The translations under genes were made by a program, and so were the position numbers. A stretch of DNA of 29,913 nucleotides from BOG-938 sp048498155 (GTDB lineage: Bacteria > Pseudomonadota > Alphaproteobacteria > Caulobacterales > Caulobacteraceae), in the NCBI GenBank assembly GCA_048498155.1, contig JBEHYN010000036.1, positions 1 through 29,913 on the forward strand. Direction: 5' to 3'. Below, piece by piece: positions 14,548 through 21,094 of this stretch; within the stretch, counting starts at the first letter, position 1; every line of letters begins with the position of its first letter. The notes beneath the pieces are model-generated. The model had not been told where the DNA came from. It made no database searches and saw only the letters and a program-made list of their open reading frames with translations.

Positions 14548-14679
14548 ATTGAACCACGAAGAACACGAAGAACACGAAGAGGGCGGCTCTATCTGTGGGC
14601 TGCTGGCTCGCGTAGCGAGAATTGTCTGATCGCGCAATTGCGCGATCCTTCGTGCTCTTCGTGTTCTTCGTGGTTCAAT
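14548..14679. repeat. 132-bp inverted-repeat element with GAACACGAA arms
   Basis: The left end (from 14548) and right end (to 14679) form 31-bp terminal inverted repeats with one mismatch. The arms are made of short tandem units (CCACGAAGAACACGAAGA). Inside are a perfect 20-bp palindrome at 14628-14647 (GATCGCGCAATTGCGCGATC) and a small hairpin at 14607-14619 (CTCGC-GTA-GCGAG). The transcript would fold into one long cruciform. It carries no gene. It lies between convergent genes, and I read it as a MITE- or REP-like dispersed element; no target duplication was established. Confidence 0.7.
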
Positions 14680-14704
14680 TTTTAATTCGCTTTCGCGATC
14701 CCGC

Positions 14705-14815
14705 CTAGGTCCTGGGCGGCGTGCCCTTTTGGCTCGGCGCCGAGGCGTTGGTCTTGGGCTTTTCCTTTTTCGGCTTGCGCACTTCCTTGCCGCCGCGATT
14801 CTTTTCCTTCGACAT
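14705..14815 (-). CDS. 36-aa Lys-rich small protein
   Basis: A 36-residue protein (MSKEKNRGGKEVRKPKKEKP at its start, ending SQKGTPPRT) read on the minus strand. AGGAG lies six bases before the ATG, which strongly supports translation. The composition is about one third Lys/Arg, so it is likely disordered and may contact nucleic acid or membranes. Similar MSKEKNRG-type mini-proteins occur in many alphaproteobacteria; function is unknown. It lies just right of the inverted-repeat element and is divergent from the sugar dehydrogenase gene. Confidence 0.7.
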   Translation of the reverse strand: MSKEKNRGGKEVRKPKKEKPKTNASAPSQKGTPPRT

Positions 14816-14974
14816 AACAAACTCCTAGCTTGGCTTTGGCCGCGCCCAGCGGCTGATCCGGCCTTCGGCCTGAAGCTAGCGGGTCGCTCGGACGGAAGAT
14901 AGCCGAACTTCGCACTGGCTCCCGCGTTTGGCTTCAGGTTCAATCGCCCTCAAATAGTGCCTGGAGGAACGCCC

Positions 14975-16270
14975 GTGAAACGCGCTTGGATGTTGACGAT
15001 GCTGGCCGGTTTGACCGCCGCGCCCGCCGCAGGCCTAGCGCAGCCTTTCCCGCTGACAGGCAAGCCGCCGGGCGCTCAGACCCCAGCGCCGGTCGGACCC
15101 AGCTCCGTCGGCTTTCCCGCACCCAACACCACGCCCGGCCAACCGATCGAGAGCCGCCTGCCGGAGCTGAAGACCGACAAGCCGGCCTTCGCCGGCCAGA
15201 CCCGCGCGCCCTACAAGCCCACCACGCCCTATAAGGTGACGGTGATCACCGACAAGCTGAAGCAGCCGTGGAGCCTAGCCTTCCTGCCCGACGGCAAGAT
15301 GCTGGTGACGCAGAAGCCGGGCGCGCTGGTGATCATCACCGCTGACGGCGCCGTATCGGCGCCGATCACCGGGGTTCCCGCCGTTCATTATCGTGGACAG
15401 GTCGGGTTGCTGGACGTGGCGCTGGATCGCAAGTTCGCCGCCAACAAGCGCATCTTCTTTTCCTATAGCGAGCCGGTGGAGGACGATAAGTCCAATATCG
15501 CCATCGCGAGCGCCAAACTAGACGAAGGCGCCCTGGCCCTGACGGACTTGAAGGTCATCTTCCGCGCCTATCCGGCCATGCCCAAGACCATCGCTGCCAA
15601 CCAGGGCGGTCGCCTGGCTGTAGCGAAAGACGGCAGCTTGTTCGCCATCATCGGCGACCGGTCCGGCTCGCCGCCCTGGACCGTGGCTCAGCGCCTGGAC
15701 ACCCATCTGGGCAAGATGATCCACATCACCGCCACCGGCGCGCCCGCGCCCGGCAATCCCTACATCGGCAAGCCCGGCGCCCTGCCGGAAATCTGGAGCA
15801 TCGGCCATCGCAGCGAGCAGGGCCTGACCTTCGATTCCAAGGGCCGCCTGTGGGAAGTGGAGGACGGTGCGCGCGGCGGGGACGAGCTCAATCTGATCGA
15901 GCCCGGCAAGAACTACGGCTGGCCGATCATCACCCACGGCATCGACTATCCCGGCCAACTGATCAACAACGGCCTGACCGAAAAAGCCGGCATGGTCCAG
16001 CCGCGCTACTACTGGGATCCGGTGATCGCGCCCTCGGGCCTGGCCTTCTATACCGGCTCGCTGTTCCCCGCCTGGAAGGACAGCGTCCTGATCGGCGCCC
16101 TGCGCGGCAAGATGCTCGACCGGGTGACCCTGAAGGGAGACAAGGTGGTGGACGAGGAGCCCCTGCTGGTCGACCTGAACACGCGCATCCGCGACGTGCG
16201 GATCGGGCCTGAGGGAGCGGTCTATGTGCTGACGGATGATACTAGGCTGCTGAAGCTGACGCCGCAGTAG
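14975..16270 (+). CDS. PQQ-dependent aldose dehydrogenase-like protein (GSDH family)
   Basis: A 431-residue exported protein with a signal peptide over about residues 1-23 (VKRAWMLTMLAGLTAAPAAG) followed by a Pro-rich linker to ~80. The rest is a six-bladed glucose/sorbosone dehydrogenase propeller: LKQPWSLAFLPDGKMLVTQK, GQVGLLDVALDRKF, WSIGHRSEQGLTFD and GARGGDELNLIEPGKNYGWP. Such enzymes oxidise aldoses in the periplasm with PQQ. Two usual positions differ: GHRNPQGL is GHRSEQGL here, and EHGPRGGDE is EDGARGGDE. Activity may therefore be altered. The start is GTG 14975, placed by GGAGG seven bases upstream; the earlier GTG at 14957 lacks a site. No PQQ synthesis genes are nearby. Confidence 0.9.
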   Translation: MKRAWMLTMLAGLTAAPAAGLAQPFPLTGKPPGAQTPAPVGPSSVGFPAPNTTPGQPIESRLPELKTDKPAFAGQTRAPYKPTTPYKVTVITDKLKQPWSLAFLPDGKMLVTQKPGALVIITADGAVSAPITGVPAVHYRGQVGLLDVALDRKFAANKRIFFSYSEPVEDDKSNIAIASAKLDEGALALTDLKVIFRAYPAMPKTIAANQGGRLAVAKDGSLFAIIGDRSGSPPWTVAQRLDTHLGKMIHITATGAPAPGNPYIGKPGALPEIWSIGHRSEQGLTFDSKGRLWEVEDGARGGDELNLIEPGKNYGWPIITHGIDYPGQLINNGLTEKAGMVQPRYYWDPVIAPSGLAFYTGSLFPAWKDSVLIGALRGKMLDRVTLKGDKVVDEEPLLVDLNTRIRDVRIGPEGAVYVLTDDTRLLKLTPQ

Positions 16271-16546
16271 GGGGCGGAGTCTCGCGCTTCCAGTCGGGCG
16301 AGGGTCTGTTTTCGGGTCGCAGGCCAAGGGGGGGGGAATCGACGCCAAGCGGTCCCTGCCGACGTCCGCTTCCCGCTGGGTTCCACCTCAGCCCGGGGCG
16401 CCACCTAGCGGTCGGCGGCGTTATCCCTGAGCGCCAGGCGCCGTCACGCGAGAACGCGAGAACATGCCTCCATCTCGGGTCGAGGCGTATGATGCAGGCG
16501 CCCTTCACTGTGACGCCACCATTTATGCTCGTGTCTTGGCAATAAG

Positions 16547-17128
16547 TCAGACTGGCTGAACTGCTCGGTACTTCGCATGCATCTCGTCGCGTCGCAGCCC
16601 CCCTATCGCTCCAGCGACGGAGGCTACGAATGCGCTCAGCAGGAGTCCAAACGCCAGAAAGAATGAGAACTGAGCGGCTATGTTCGTATCCCGCGCCGTC
16701 GCGGCTACAAGCCCCGCGTGCTCCACTGGAGCTGCCAGCGCGACCATAGTGAGCACAACCCCCAAGAGCGTACTCACCGCCCAGACGAGCAGACCATGAG
16801 CTGTGTCCCGGAAAAACACCTCATGACCATGTACGTTGAGCCATTTGGCGCGCAGTCGCCCGGCGAGATAGCCGCCCAATGCGCAGGAGAGCACCTGCAC
16901 AGTGACCATGCCCGCGCCCAAGAATGGTGTGAACGTCGAGAGCGATGGCTTTGCCCCAGGCCAAGGGGATGCGAGCGTGAAGCCCAAGCCCGCAGCAAGA
17001 GTCAGAAGAACAAACGAAAAGGCGACCGTCGCGACCGCGCCGGCGAGGATCGCTGCCCATGACACGGCTGAATGGACCTCGTCGCCGACCTGGCTGCCAG
17101 GGCCGGAGATTAGAACATCGCGTTCCAT
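16547..17128 (-). CDS. Four-helix integral membrane protein of unknown function
   Basis: A 193-residue protein starting MERDVLISGPGS at an ATG with GGGAGG at good spacing; the longer in-frame start at 17149 lacks this. Four membrane segments are apparent: ~22-52 (WAAILAGAVATVAFSFVLLT), ~68-90 (LGAGMVTVQVLSCALGGYLA), ~112-135 (GLLVWAVSTLLGVVLTMVAL) and ~155-178 (FFLAFGLLLSAFVASVAGAI). It ends in a short basic tail. I cannot name a family. It is the last gene in a leftward series of small stress-type genes (17870 to 16547). The preceding 276 bp (16271-16546) hold no feature I can support. Confidence 0.75.
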   Translation of the reverse strand: MERDVLISGPGSQVGDEVHSAVSWAAILAGAVATVAFSFVLLTLAAGLGFTLASPWPGAKPSLSTFTPFLGAGMVTVQVLSCALGGYLAGRLRAKWLNVHGHEVFFRDTAHGLLVWAVSTLLGVVLTMVALAAPVEHAGLVAATARDTNIAAQFSFFLAFGLLLSAFVASVAGAIGGLRRDEMHAKYRAVQPV

Positions 17129-17151
17129 TGTTGCCTCCCGATGGTTCAAAA

Positions 17152-17232
17152 TCAGAATTGATGGGTGCAGAATGCCAGTATTAATATAATCGGAAGCGGA
17201 ACACCCAATAATATCAATAGAATTGATCGCAT
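17152..17232 (-). CDS. 26-aa hydrophobic mini-protein
   Basis: A 26-residue protein beginning MRSILLILLGVPLPIILILA and ending CTHQF, essentially one transmembrane helix with a Pro-rich centre. AGGAG lies six bases before the ATG. Short MRxxLLxLLGxPxPIIxLxA proteins recur in alphaproteobacterial stress loci as I recall them, but no function is known. The stop is 23 bases from the start of the four-helix membrane protein, so the two are probably co-transcribed and may interact. The codon usage is more AT-rich than that of its neighbours. Confidence 0.65.
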   Translation of the reverse strand: MRSILLILLGVPLPIILILAFCTHQF

Positions 17233-17417
17233 CAGTGACTCCTATTCGGGATTTGTGGCCCTGCTAAAACAGCATCACCCTCGCGGTGGGCGATGAATGG
17301 GGCGGCCTATAAAACGCTCTACATCATCTTATTGCCAGCTTGACCACATCGATGGTCATGCACTGGCCCGCCGATCCAAAGGCCACGACCTAAGTTTCGC
17401 AGCGGGCCAGCGTCTGG

Positions 17418-17597
17418 CTATTTCGTCGCGTTATGGACAGCATCCACTGCTTTGCCGACGCTTTCCTTGGCTGATCCCACGGCCTTGTCAGCCACGCCTT
17501 CGACCTGCAGCTTCTCGTTTCCGACAGCGTTGCCAACGGCTTGCTTGACCGCGCCCACACCTTTTTGGGTCGCGCCTTCGATGCCTAGCTTGCTCAT
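17418..17597 (-). CDS. CsbD-family stress protein (second copy)
   Basis: A 59-residue CsbD-like protein read directly from the minus strand. Its pattern is the same as the copy at 1335-1517: two Gly/Ala/Lys-rich repeats (GVGAVKQAVGNAVGNEKLQ and GVADKAVGSAKESVGKAV). The ATG at 17597 has AGGAG close upstream. No EcfG-type motif lies directly in front of it, but the leftward gene at 17700-17870, 102 bases upstream, has a perfect one at 17921-17945 that could cover both. The gap to the next gene on the left (185 bp) contains nothing I can assign. Confidence 0.85.
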   Translation of the reverse strand: MSKLGIEGATQKGVGAVKQAVGNAVGNEKLQVEGVADKAVGSAKESVGKAVDAVHNATK

Positions 17598-17699
17598 GAT
17601 CTTCTCCTGTTAGTGTTGCACCTGCCAATGGCAAGCGGTCGAGTGTGATCCGGCCACGCGGCGCGCAGTTGCGGTGCATTTGCCTGTGAGCGGATGCGG

Positions 17700-17870
17700 T
17701 CAGATGGGACCCAAGCCTAGGCCGCCAAACAGCCACATCAGCACCAGGACGACGAGGATCAGGCCGACGACCCCGCCTAAGCCGGGGAGCCCGTAGGTAC
17801 GATGTGCGTAGTACCCCCCGCCCCCGCCAAACAGTAGAATTAGGACGACGACGATGAGAATGAGGGACAA
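17700..17870 (-). CDS. DUF3309-like small membrane protein
   Basis: A 56-residue protein with two hydrophobic segments (LSLILIVVVLILLFGGGGG and GGVVGLILVVLVLMWLFGG) joined by a short YYAHRTYGLPG loop. The shape and composition are like DUF3309 mini-proteins, which have no known function. I place the start at TTG 17870 because GGAGG lies seven bases upstream. An in-frame ATG at 17915 would start at the expected transcription start of the perfect EcfG-type promoter (17921-17945) and has no ribosome site. It probably belongs to the general stress regulon. Confidence 0.75.
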   Translation of the reverse strand: MSLILIVVVLILLFGGGGGYYAHRTYGLPGLGGVVGLILVVLVLMWLFGGLGLGPI

Positions 17871-17920
17871 GGAACGACCTCCGCGGTTCGCAGCACCGAA
17901 GAGCGATGACGCCAAGTATC

Positions 17921-17945
17921 AACGGCTAAGTTTGGAGAACGTTCC
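17921..17945 (-). promoter_or_regulatory. EcfG/SigT-type promoter
   Basis: Minus strand GGAAC (17945-17941), 16 bases, CGTT (17924-17921), an exact general-stress consensus match. It is placed about 50 bases upstream of the TTG start at 17870 and confirms that start choice. Confidence 0.78.
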
Positions 17946-18046
17946 GAGAGGTGAGCTCCGCAACGCGGCGATTGCAGCTGTGCCCTAGACCCAAATCTAT
18001 AGGACCGTTCCGTCGCGCCTCATTTCTGGCATTTTCCAGTTTCGCC

Positions 18047-18072
18047 GGAACCAATGCATACGTCAGAACGTA
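18047..18072 (+). promoter_or_regulatory. Possible EcfG-like promoter of the collagen-like gene
   Basis: GGAAC (18047-18051), 17 bases, CGTA (18069-18072). It has one mismatch to the CGTT -10 element and lies 117 bases upstream of the ATG at 18189. It is a weak call supported mainly by its stress-gene surroundings. Confidence 0.35.
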
Positions 18073-18188
18073 TCAGTAAGATCACGTCGGTCGATCTTTT
18101 GGCCGACAAGCAAAATTGACCACGATCACAAAGCCAAGATCACTGTTGTGGCCCGGTTCGTTGTCGGCTCATCACTTAGGAGATCACT

Positions 18189-18506
18189 ATGAAATATCTG
18201 ACGCCGGCTGCCATTCTGGCTTTAGCGCTTGGATTGACTGGTTGTAACGTGAATACAACGCCTGCACCTGCTGGCCCACCTGGACCCCCCGGCGTCCAGG
18301 GCAATACAGGGGGCAGCGGCAATACCGGAGCCCCGGGAAATACCGGCTCGACGGGCACAACCGGAGATCAAGGCCAATCCGGCGCACAGGGCGAAACCGG
18401 AGATACTGGGCGTACGGGCGCCCAGGGAGAAACCGGCAATACCGGGCGCACCGGTGCGCCCGGGCGCGGCTCGACGGTCATTGTTGCCCCACCGGCGGGT
18501 CGCTAG
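18189..18506 (+). CDS. Collagen-like lipoprotein
   Basis: A 105-residue secreted lipoprotein. Residues 1-18 are a signal peptide ending in the lipobox LTGC, so Cys19 should be lipidated. From Gly29 to about residue 94 there are 22 uninterrupted Gly-X-Y triplets (GPPGPPGVQGNTGGS onward), rich in Asn, Thr, Gln and Arg, and a short tail STVIVAPPAGR follows. Bacterial collagen-like domains form triple helices on the cell surface without hydroxyproline. Internal near-repeats such as GAQGET and GNTGRTGAPG suggest growth by repeat duplication. AGGAG lies seven bases before the ATG. The role could be structural or adhesive; that is not shown by the sequence. Confidence 0.82.
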   Translation: MKYLTPAAILALALGLTGCNVNTTPAPAGPPGPPGVQGNTGGSGNTGAPGNTGSTGTTGDQGQSGAQGETGDTGRTGAQGETGNTGRTGAPGRGSTVIVAPPAGR

Positions 18507-19099
18507 AGCCAGTAAGCCGTCAGCCTCGGGCCACTCGAGCCGAAATTTGTTCGGTCAAAGTCGGCTCACTGGCGCGTCCCGACCGTTTGTCGAGCGCAAG
18601 AAAAGAGCCCCCAGCCGGAAGGCGAGGGGCTCTGATGGCTCTCCACCCGACCTGATGGTGAGAGTCGCTAGGTCGCCGCTTTCGCCCACGCCCTCCATCA
18701 ATGGACTACGTCACCCACCCATCGGAAACACGACCGGCTGGTTTTTTGGGTCGGGTGACTAGTTCAGCGACGATGACTTTTTCGTACCGCTCCATATCAG
18801 CCACATCAGCGACCGGCTGCCCGCCGCGCTGCCATGCCTCGGCTTGCCTCCAGGCTGGCGGTTTTTGATCGCGCCAGGACATGAAGGCGTTTGGTTCGAT
18901 CCCACGCTACTGGAGGTCTCATAACCCCCCATCTGCGACCCTCGGAACTTCAGCTTTCCGGCGGGTCGACCATCCGCCCCCTCCGCCTCCTGCAACAAAC
19001 CGGCCCATGCGTCGAAGTCGCTGGCCAGGGTCTTAGTGGGCCGTTAAGCCACCTGTTGTCTGGACCTACCCATCAGGCGGATCGCCGGGAGAACCATCG
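18507..19099. other. 593-bp region without a recognised gene, rich in stem-loops
   Basis: No reading frame here resembles a known protein. A 12-bp arm GTCACCCACCCA (18710-18721) pairs with TGGGTCGGGTGAC (18747-18759) with one bulge. CGACCT/AGGTCG and CTCTC-ACC/GGTGAGAG lie nearby (18645-18675). A terminator-like hairpin for the minus strand is at 18598-18633. Together these could belong to a minus-strand small RNA, but no promoter or known RNA family was recognised. Confidence 0.3.
18598..18633 (-). terminator. Minus-strand intrinsic terminator-like hairpin
   Basis: AGAGCCCC (18604-18611) and GGGGCTCT (18626-18633) form an 8-bp stem, extended by GCC/GGC around a 4-base loop. On the minus strand it is followed by TTTCTT, on the plus strand by no T-run. 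No leftward gene is known directly upstream of it. Confidence 0.45.
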
Positions 19100-19207
19100 A
19101 TGAAGGAATCCAAGGGAAAGACCAAAAAGGCCCAACCTGCCAAACAGAATGCCTCCCAGCCCAGCCTCAAGGGCCTGGCTGCGCTGCCCGTGAAGCCGAA
19201 GAAGTAA
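19100..19207 (+). CDS. 35-aa Lys-rich small protein (tentative)
   Basis: A 35-residue reading frame beginning MKESKGKTKKAQPAKQNASQ and ending LPVKPKK, with GGGAG eight bases before the ATG. It contains ten Lys residues and resembles in composition the 36-residue protein at 14705-14815. Likely disordered; function unknown. Short length and lack of a recognised family keep confidence low. It ends 97 bases from the convergent persulfide dioxygenase gene. Confidence 0.45.
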   Translation: MKESKGKTKKAQPAKQNASQPSLKGLAALPVKPKK

Positions 19208-19303
19208 TCCGCCGCTCCCCCTGCGCCGCCCTGCGGGATTTCAGCCGATGGCCTGCACGAGGTTATAGCTGAACGTGCCGGGCGGCCCGGTTGTTCGTCC
19301 TCT

Positions 19304-20164
19304 TTAGGCGACGGTAACGGGCAGCTTGAGGAACACCTTGCCGGCGGCCGAGGGGGGTGGAAGCGCGCCGCCACGAATGTTGACCTGTAAAGACGGCAGG
19401 ATGAGCGTCGGCGCCGCCAATGTGGCGTCACGCGCTTGCCGCATGGCCACGAAGGCTAATTCATCGATCCCTTTGCGCACCTGAATGTTTGACGTGCGCT
19501 CCTCGCCCACCGTCGTTTCCCACTGAAATACGTCGCGGTCCTCGGGCAGATAATCGTGTCCCACGAAAACACGGGTCTGGTCGGGCAAGGCGAGGATTTT
19601 CTGGATCGAGCGGTACAGGGTCGCGGCATCCCCGCCGGGAAAATCCGCCCGCGCCGTCCCATAGTCCGGCATGAACAGGGTATCGCCCACAAAGGCCGCA
19701 TCACCGATCAAATAGGTGACGCAGGCCGGCGTGTGTCCGGGTGTGTGCAGCACCTCCACGGTCAGCGCGCCCAGCGGCAGCCTGTCGCCTTCTTTCAATA
19801 GGATATCGAATGCCACGCCGTCGGGCTTTTGATCTGTGATCTCGAACAGCGGAAAGAAGGTCTGCTGAACGCGTGTAATCCCCGCGCCGATGGCGACCTT
19901 GGCCCCGGTCTTCCTGCGGATGTAATCGGCGGCGGACAAGTGGTCGGCATGCGCGTGTGTCTCCAGCACAAAGGCAAGGTCCAGCCCCTGTTTGGCGATG
20001 GCATCGAGCACTCGGTCGGCGGAACCGGTGGAGACGGTGGCCCAATTGGGCTCATAGTCCAGCACCGGATCAATGATGACCGCCGCCCGCGAGGAAGGAT
20101 CACTCACCAGATGGGTTGCCGTCGATGTGGCCGTGTCGAAAAATGTCTGAACGATGGGGCGCAT
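19304..20164 (-). CDS. Persulfide dioxygenase (ETHE1/Blh-like)
   Basis: A 286-residue metallo-beta-lactamase-fold protein of the ETHE1/Blh type, which oxidises glutathione persulfide to sulfite with O2 in the cytoplasm. The metal-binding motif is THAHADH (His70, His72, Asp74, His75), then HTPGHT (His144), Asp161 (VGDTLF) and His203 (VGHDY). By analogy with ETHE1, His70, His144 and Asp161 bind iron. Substrate-side segments DYGTARADFPGGDA and LPSLQVNIRGG are typical for this group. AGGAG lies seven bases before the ATG. It is divergent from the BigR-like regulator gene across a palindromic operator, and is thus predicted to be induced by sulfane sulfur. Confidence 0.92.
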   Translation of the reverse strand: MRPIVQTFFDTATSTATHLVSDPSSRAAVIIDPVLDYEPNWATVSTGSADRVLDAIAKQGLDLAFVLETHAHADHLSAADYIRRKTGAKVAIGAGITRVQQTFFPLFEITDQKPDGVAFDILLKEGDRLPLGALTVEVLHTPGHTPACVTYLIGDAAFVGDTLFMPDYGTARADFPGGDAATLYRSIQKILALPDQTRVFVGHDYLPEDRDVFQWETTVGEERTSNIQVRKGIDELAFVAMRQARDATLAAPTLILPSLQVNIRGGALPPPSAAGKVFLKLPVTVA

Positions 20165-20202
20165 GTTGGTCTCCTGGGACGCAGGACATAAGGCCTTGCT
20201 AA

Positions 20203-20218
20203 ATTAGTTTCAACTAAT
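20203..20218. promoter_or_regulatory. Palindromic operator between persulfide dioxygenase and bigR-like genes
   Basis: ATTAGTT-TC-AACTAAT is a perfect 7-bp-arm palindrome in the 65-bp divergent region. It is the most AT-rich spot in this neighbourhood and overlaps the likely -10 region (TATATA, 20218-20223) of the regulator gene. AT-rich palindromes are the usual sites of BigR/SqrR-type ArsR repressors. Confidence 0.7.
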
Positions 20219-20229
20219 ATATATGGGCC

Positions 20230-20601
20230 ATGTTCGATCTTGCGAGCTTCGACATCACCGACTTCCAAGGCAGTGCGTCTGCGGCGGCCAAGCTTCTGCG
20301 CACCCTTGGAAACGAGAAGCGGTTGATGATCCTGTGTCAGTTGACCGAGGGAGAACGATCCGTGGGCGAGCTTCAGCCCCTGGTCGGTCTTTCGCAGTCG
20401 GCCCTATCCCAGCACCTTGCGGTGCTGCGTGAAGAAGGGGTGGTGGCCACTCGTCGTGAGGGGTTGGTCATCTGGTACCGGATCGTGGACCCGGCTTCGG
20501 TCAAGGTGGTGGCGACGCTCGCCGAGATTTTCTGCCCTTCAGAAAAAGAGGCGACCCATGGCAAGTCATTTAATCCCCATAAGCCCAAAGCTGGCGGCTG
20601 A
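20230..20601 (+). CDS. BigR/SqrR-type ArsR-family persulfide-sensing repressor
   Basis: A 123-residue winged-helix ArsR-family regulator. The recognition helix region is LVGLSQSALSQHLAVLREEG (51-70) and the wing VVATRREGLVIWYRI. Two cysteines, Cys36 (MILCQL) and Cys102 (EIFCPS), sit at the positions that form the dithiol sensor in BigR and SqrR. There they make a disulfide or polysulfide bridge and release DNA; no metal-site signature is seen. It should repress itself, the downstream rhodanese and exporter, and the divergent dioxygenase. The proposed -10 (20218-20223) is so close to the ATG that the mRNA may be leaderless. Its last 44 bases overlap the rhodanese gene in another frame. Confidence 0.9.
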   Translation: MFDLASFDITDFQGSASAAAKLLRTLGNEKRLMILCQLTEGERSVGELQPLVGLSQSALSQHLAVLREEGVVATRREGLVIWYRIVDPASVKVVATLAEIFCPSEKEATHGKSFNPHKPKAGG

Positions 20602-21091
20602 ACGCCTCAAAGCGGGCTCTGCGCTACTGGTTGATATTCGCGAGCATGACGAGTTCGCCCGCAGGCATGTCGGCGGTTCTCTTTCCCGGCCGATGTCCAC
20701 CTTTGATGCCGGGCGAGCGCCGCCTTTTCCGGCCGAGGAGACGATATTTACTTGCCGCACAGGGATGCGCACGGATGCGAACTGCGGCCGTCTGGCCGCG
20801 AGCATTCCAGGGGAGGCCTATGTCCTCGAAGGTGGCCTTGACGCCTGGGTGTCAGCGGGCTTGCCGGTCGAAGAAGACCGCAAGGCCCGGCTGGAGATGA
20901 TGCGTCAGGTCCAGATTGCGGCCGGATTGTTGGTGCTGGTCGGCGTGACGCTCGGCATTTGGGTGCATCCGGCATTGTTCGGCCTTGCCGCTTTCGTCGG
21001 CGCCGGGTTGACCTTTGCCGGCGCCACGGGATTCTGCGGCATGGCGAAGGTCTTGGCGCTCATGCCATGGAACCGGGTCCGGCCGGCTTAG
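20558..21091 (+). CDS. Membrane-anchored rhodanese (YgaP-like, rhodanese + DUF2892)
   Basis: A 177-residue protein. Residues ~8-115 are a rhodanese domain (LLVDIREHDEFARRHVGGSL) with the active-site loop CRTGMR, Cys66 carrying the persulfide. Residues ~118-175 are a DUF2892 membrane unit with two helices (IAAGLLVLVGVTLGIWVHPA and LFGLAAFVGAGLTFAGATGF). E. coli YgaP has this same architecture. It would pass sulfane sulfur at the inner membrane, taking from or feeding glutathione persulfide for the dioxygenase. The ATG at 20558 lies inside the regulator gene (44-base overlap) with AAGAGG upstream. The exporter gene starts three bases after its stop. Confidence 0.9.
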   Translation: MASHLIPISPKLAAERLKAGSALLVDIREHDEFARRHVGGSLSRPMSTFDAGRAPPFPAEETIFTCRTGMRTDANCGRLAASIPGEAYVLEGGLDAWVSAGLPVEEDRKARLEMMRQVQIAAGLLVLVGVTLGIWVHPALFGLAAFVGAGLTFAGATGFCGMAKVLALMPWNRVRPA

Positions 21092-21094
21092 GCG

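Noticed and set aside
14257..14943. A 228-codon minus-strand frame over the DUF6481-like gene and the inverted-repeat element
   Set aside because: It runs through the repeat element and the opposite strand of a coupled gene pair, and conflicts with the 36-residue gene that has a proper ribosome site.
16430..16480. Short direct repeat GCGAGAAC-GCGAGAAC and GGCGCC sites between genes
   Set aside because: Too short and few to be called a repeat array or CRISPR; no spacer-repeat periodicity.
18891..18925. tRNA-like pieces GGTTCGATCCC and CTCATAA
   Set aside because: They occur in the wrong order for a tRNA, no acceptor or D-arm pairs can be formed, and there is no CCA end. I regard them as coincidence.
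18759..18998. A 79-codon minus-strand frame in the gene-poor region
   Set aside because: There is no ribosome binding site, no recognisable family, and low-complexity Gly/Ser/Lys content. It was left out despite a minus-strand terminator further left.
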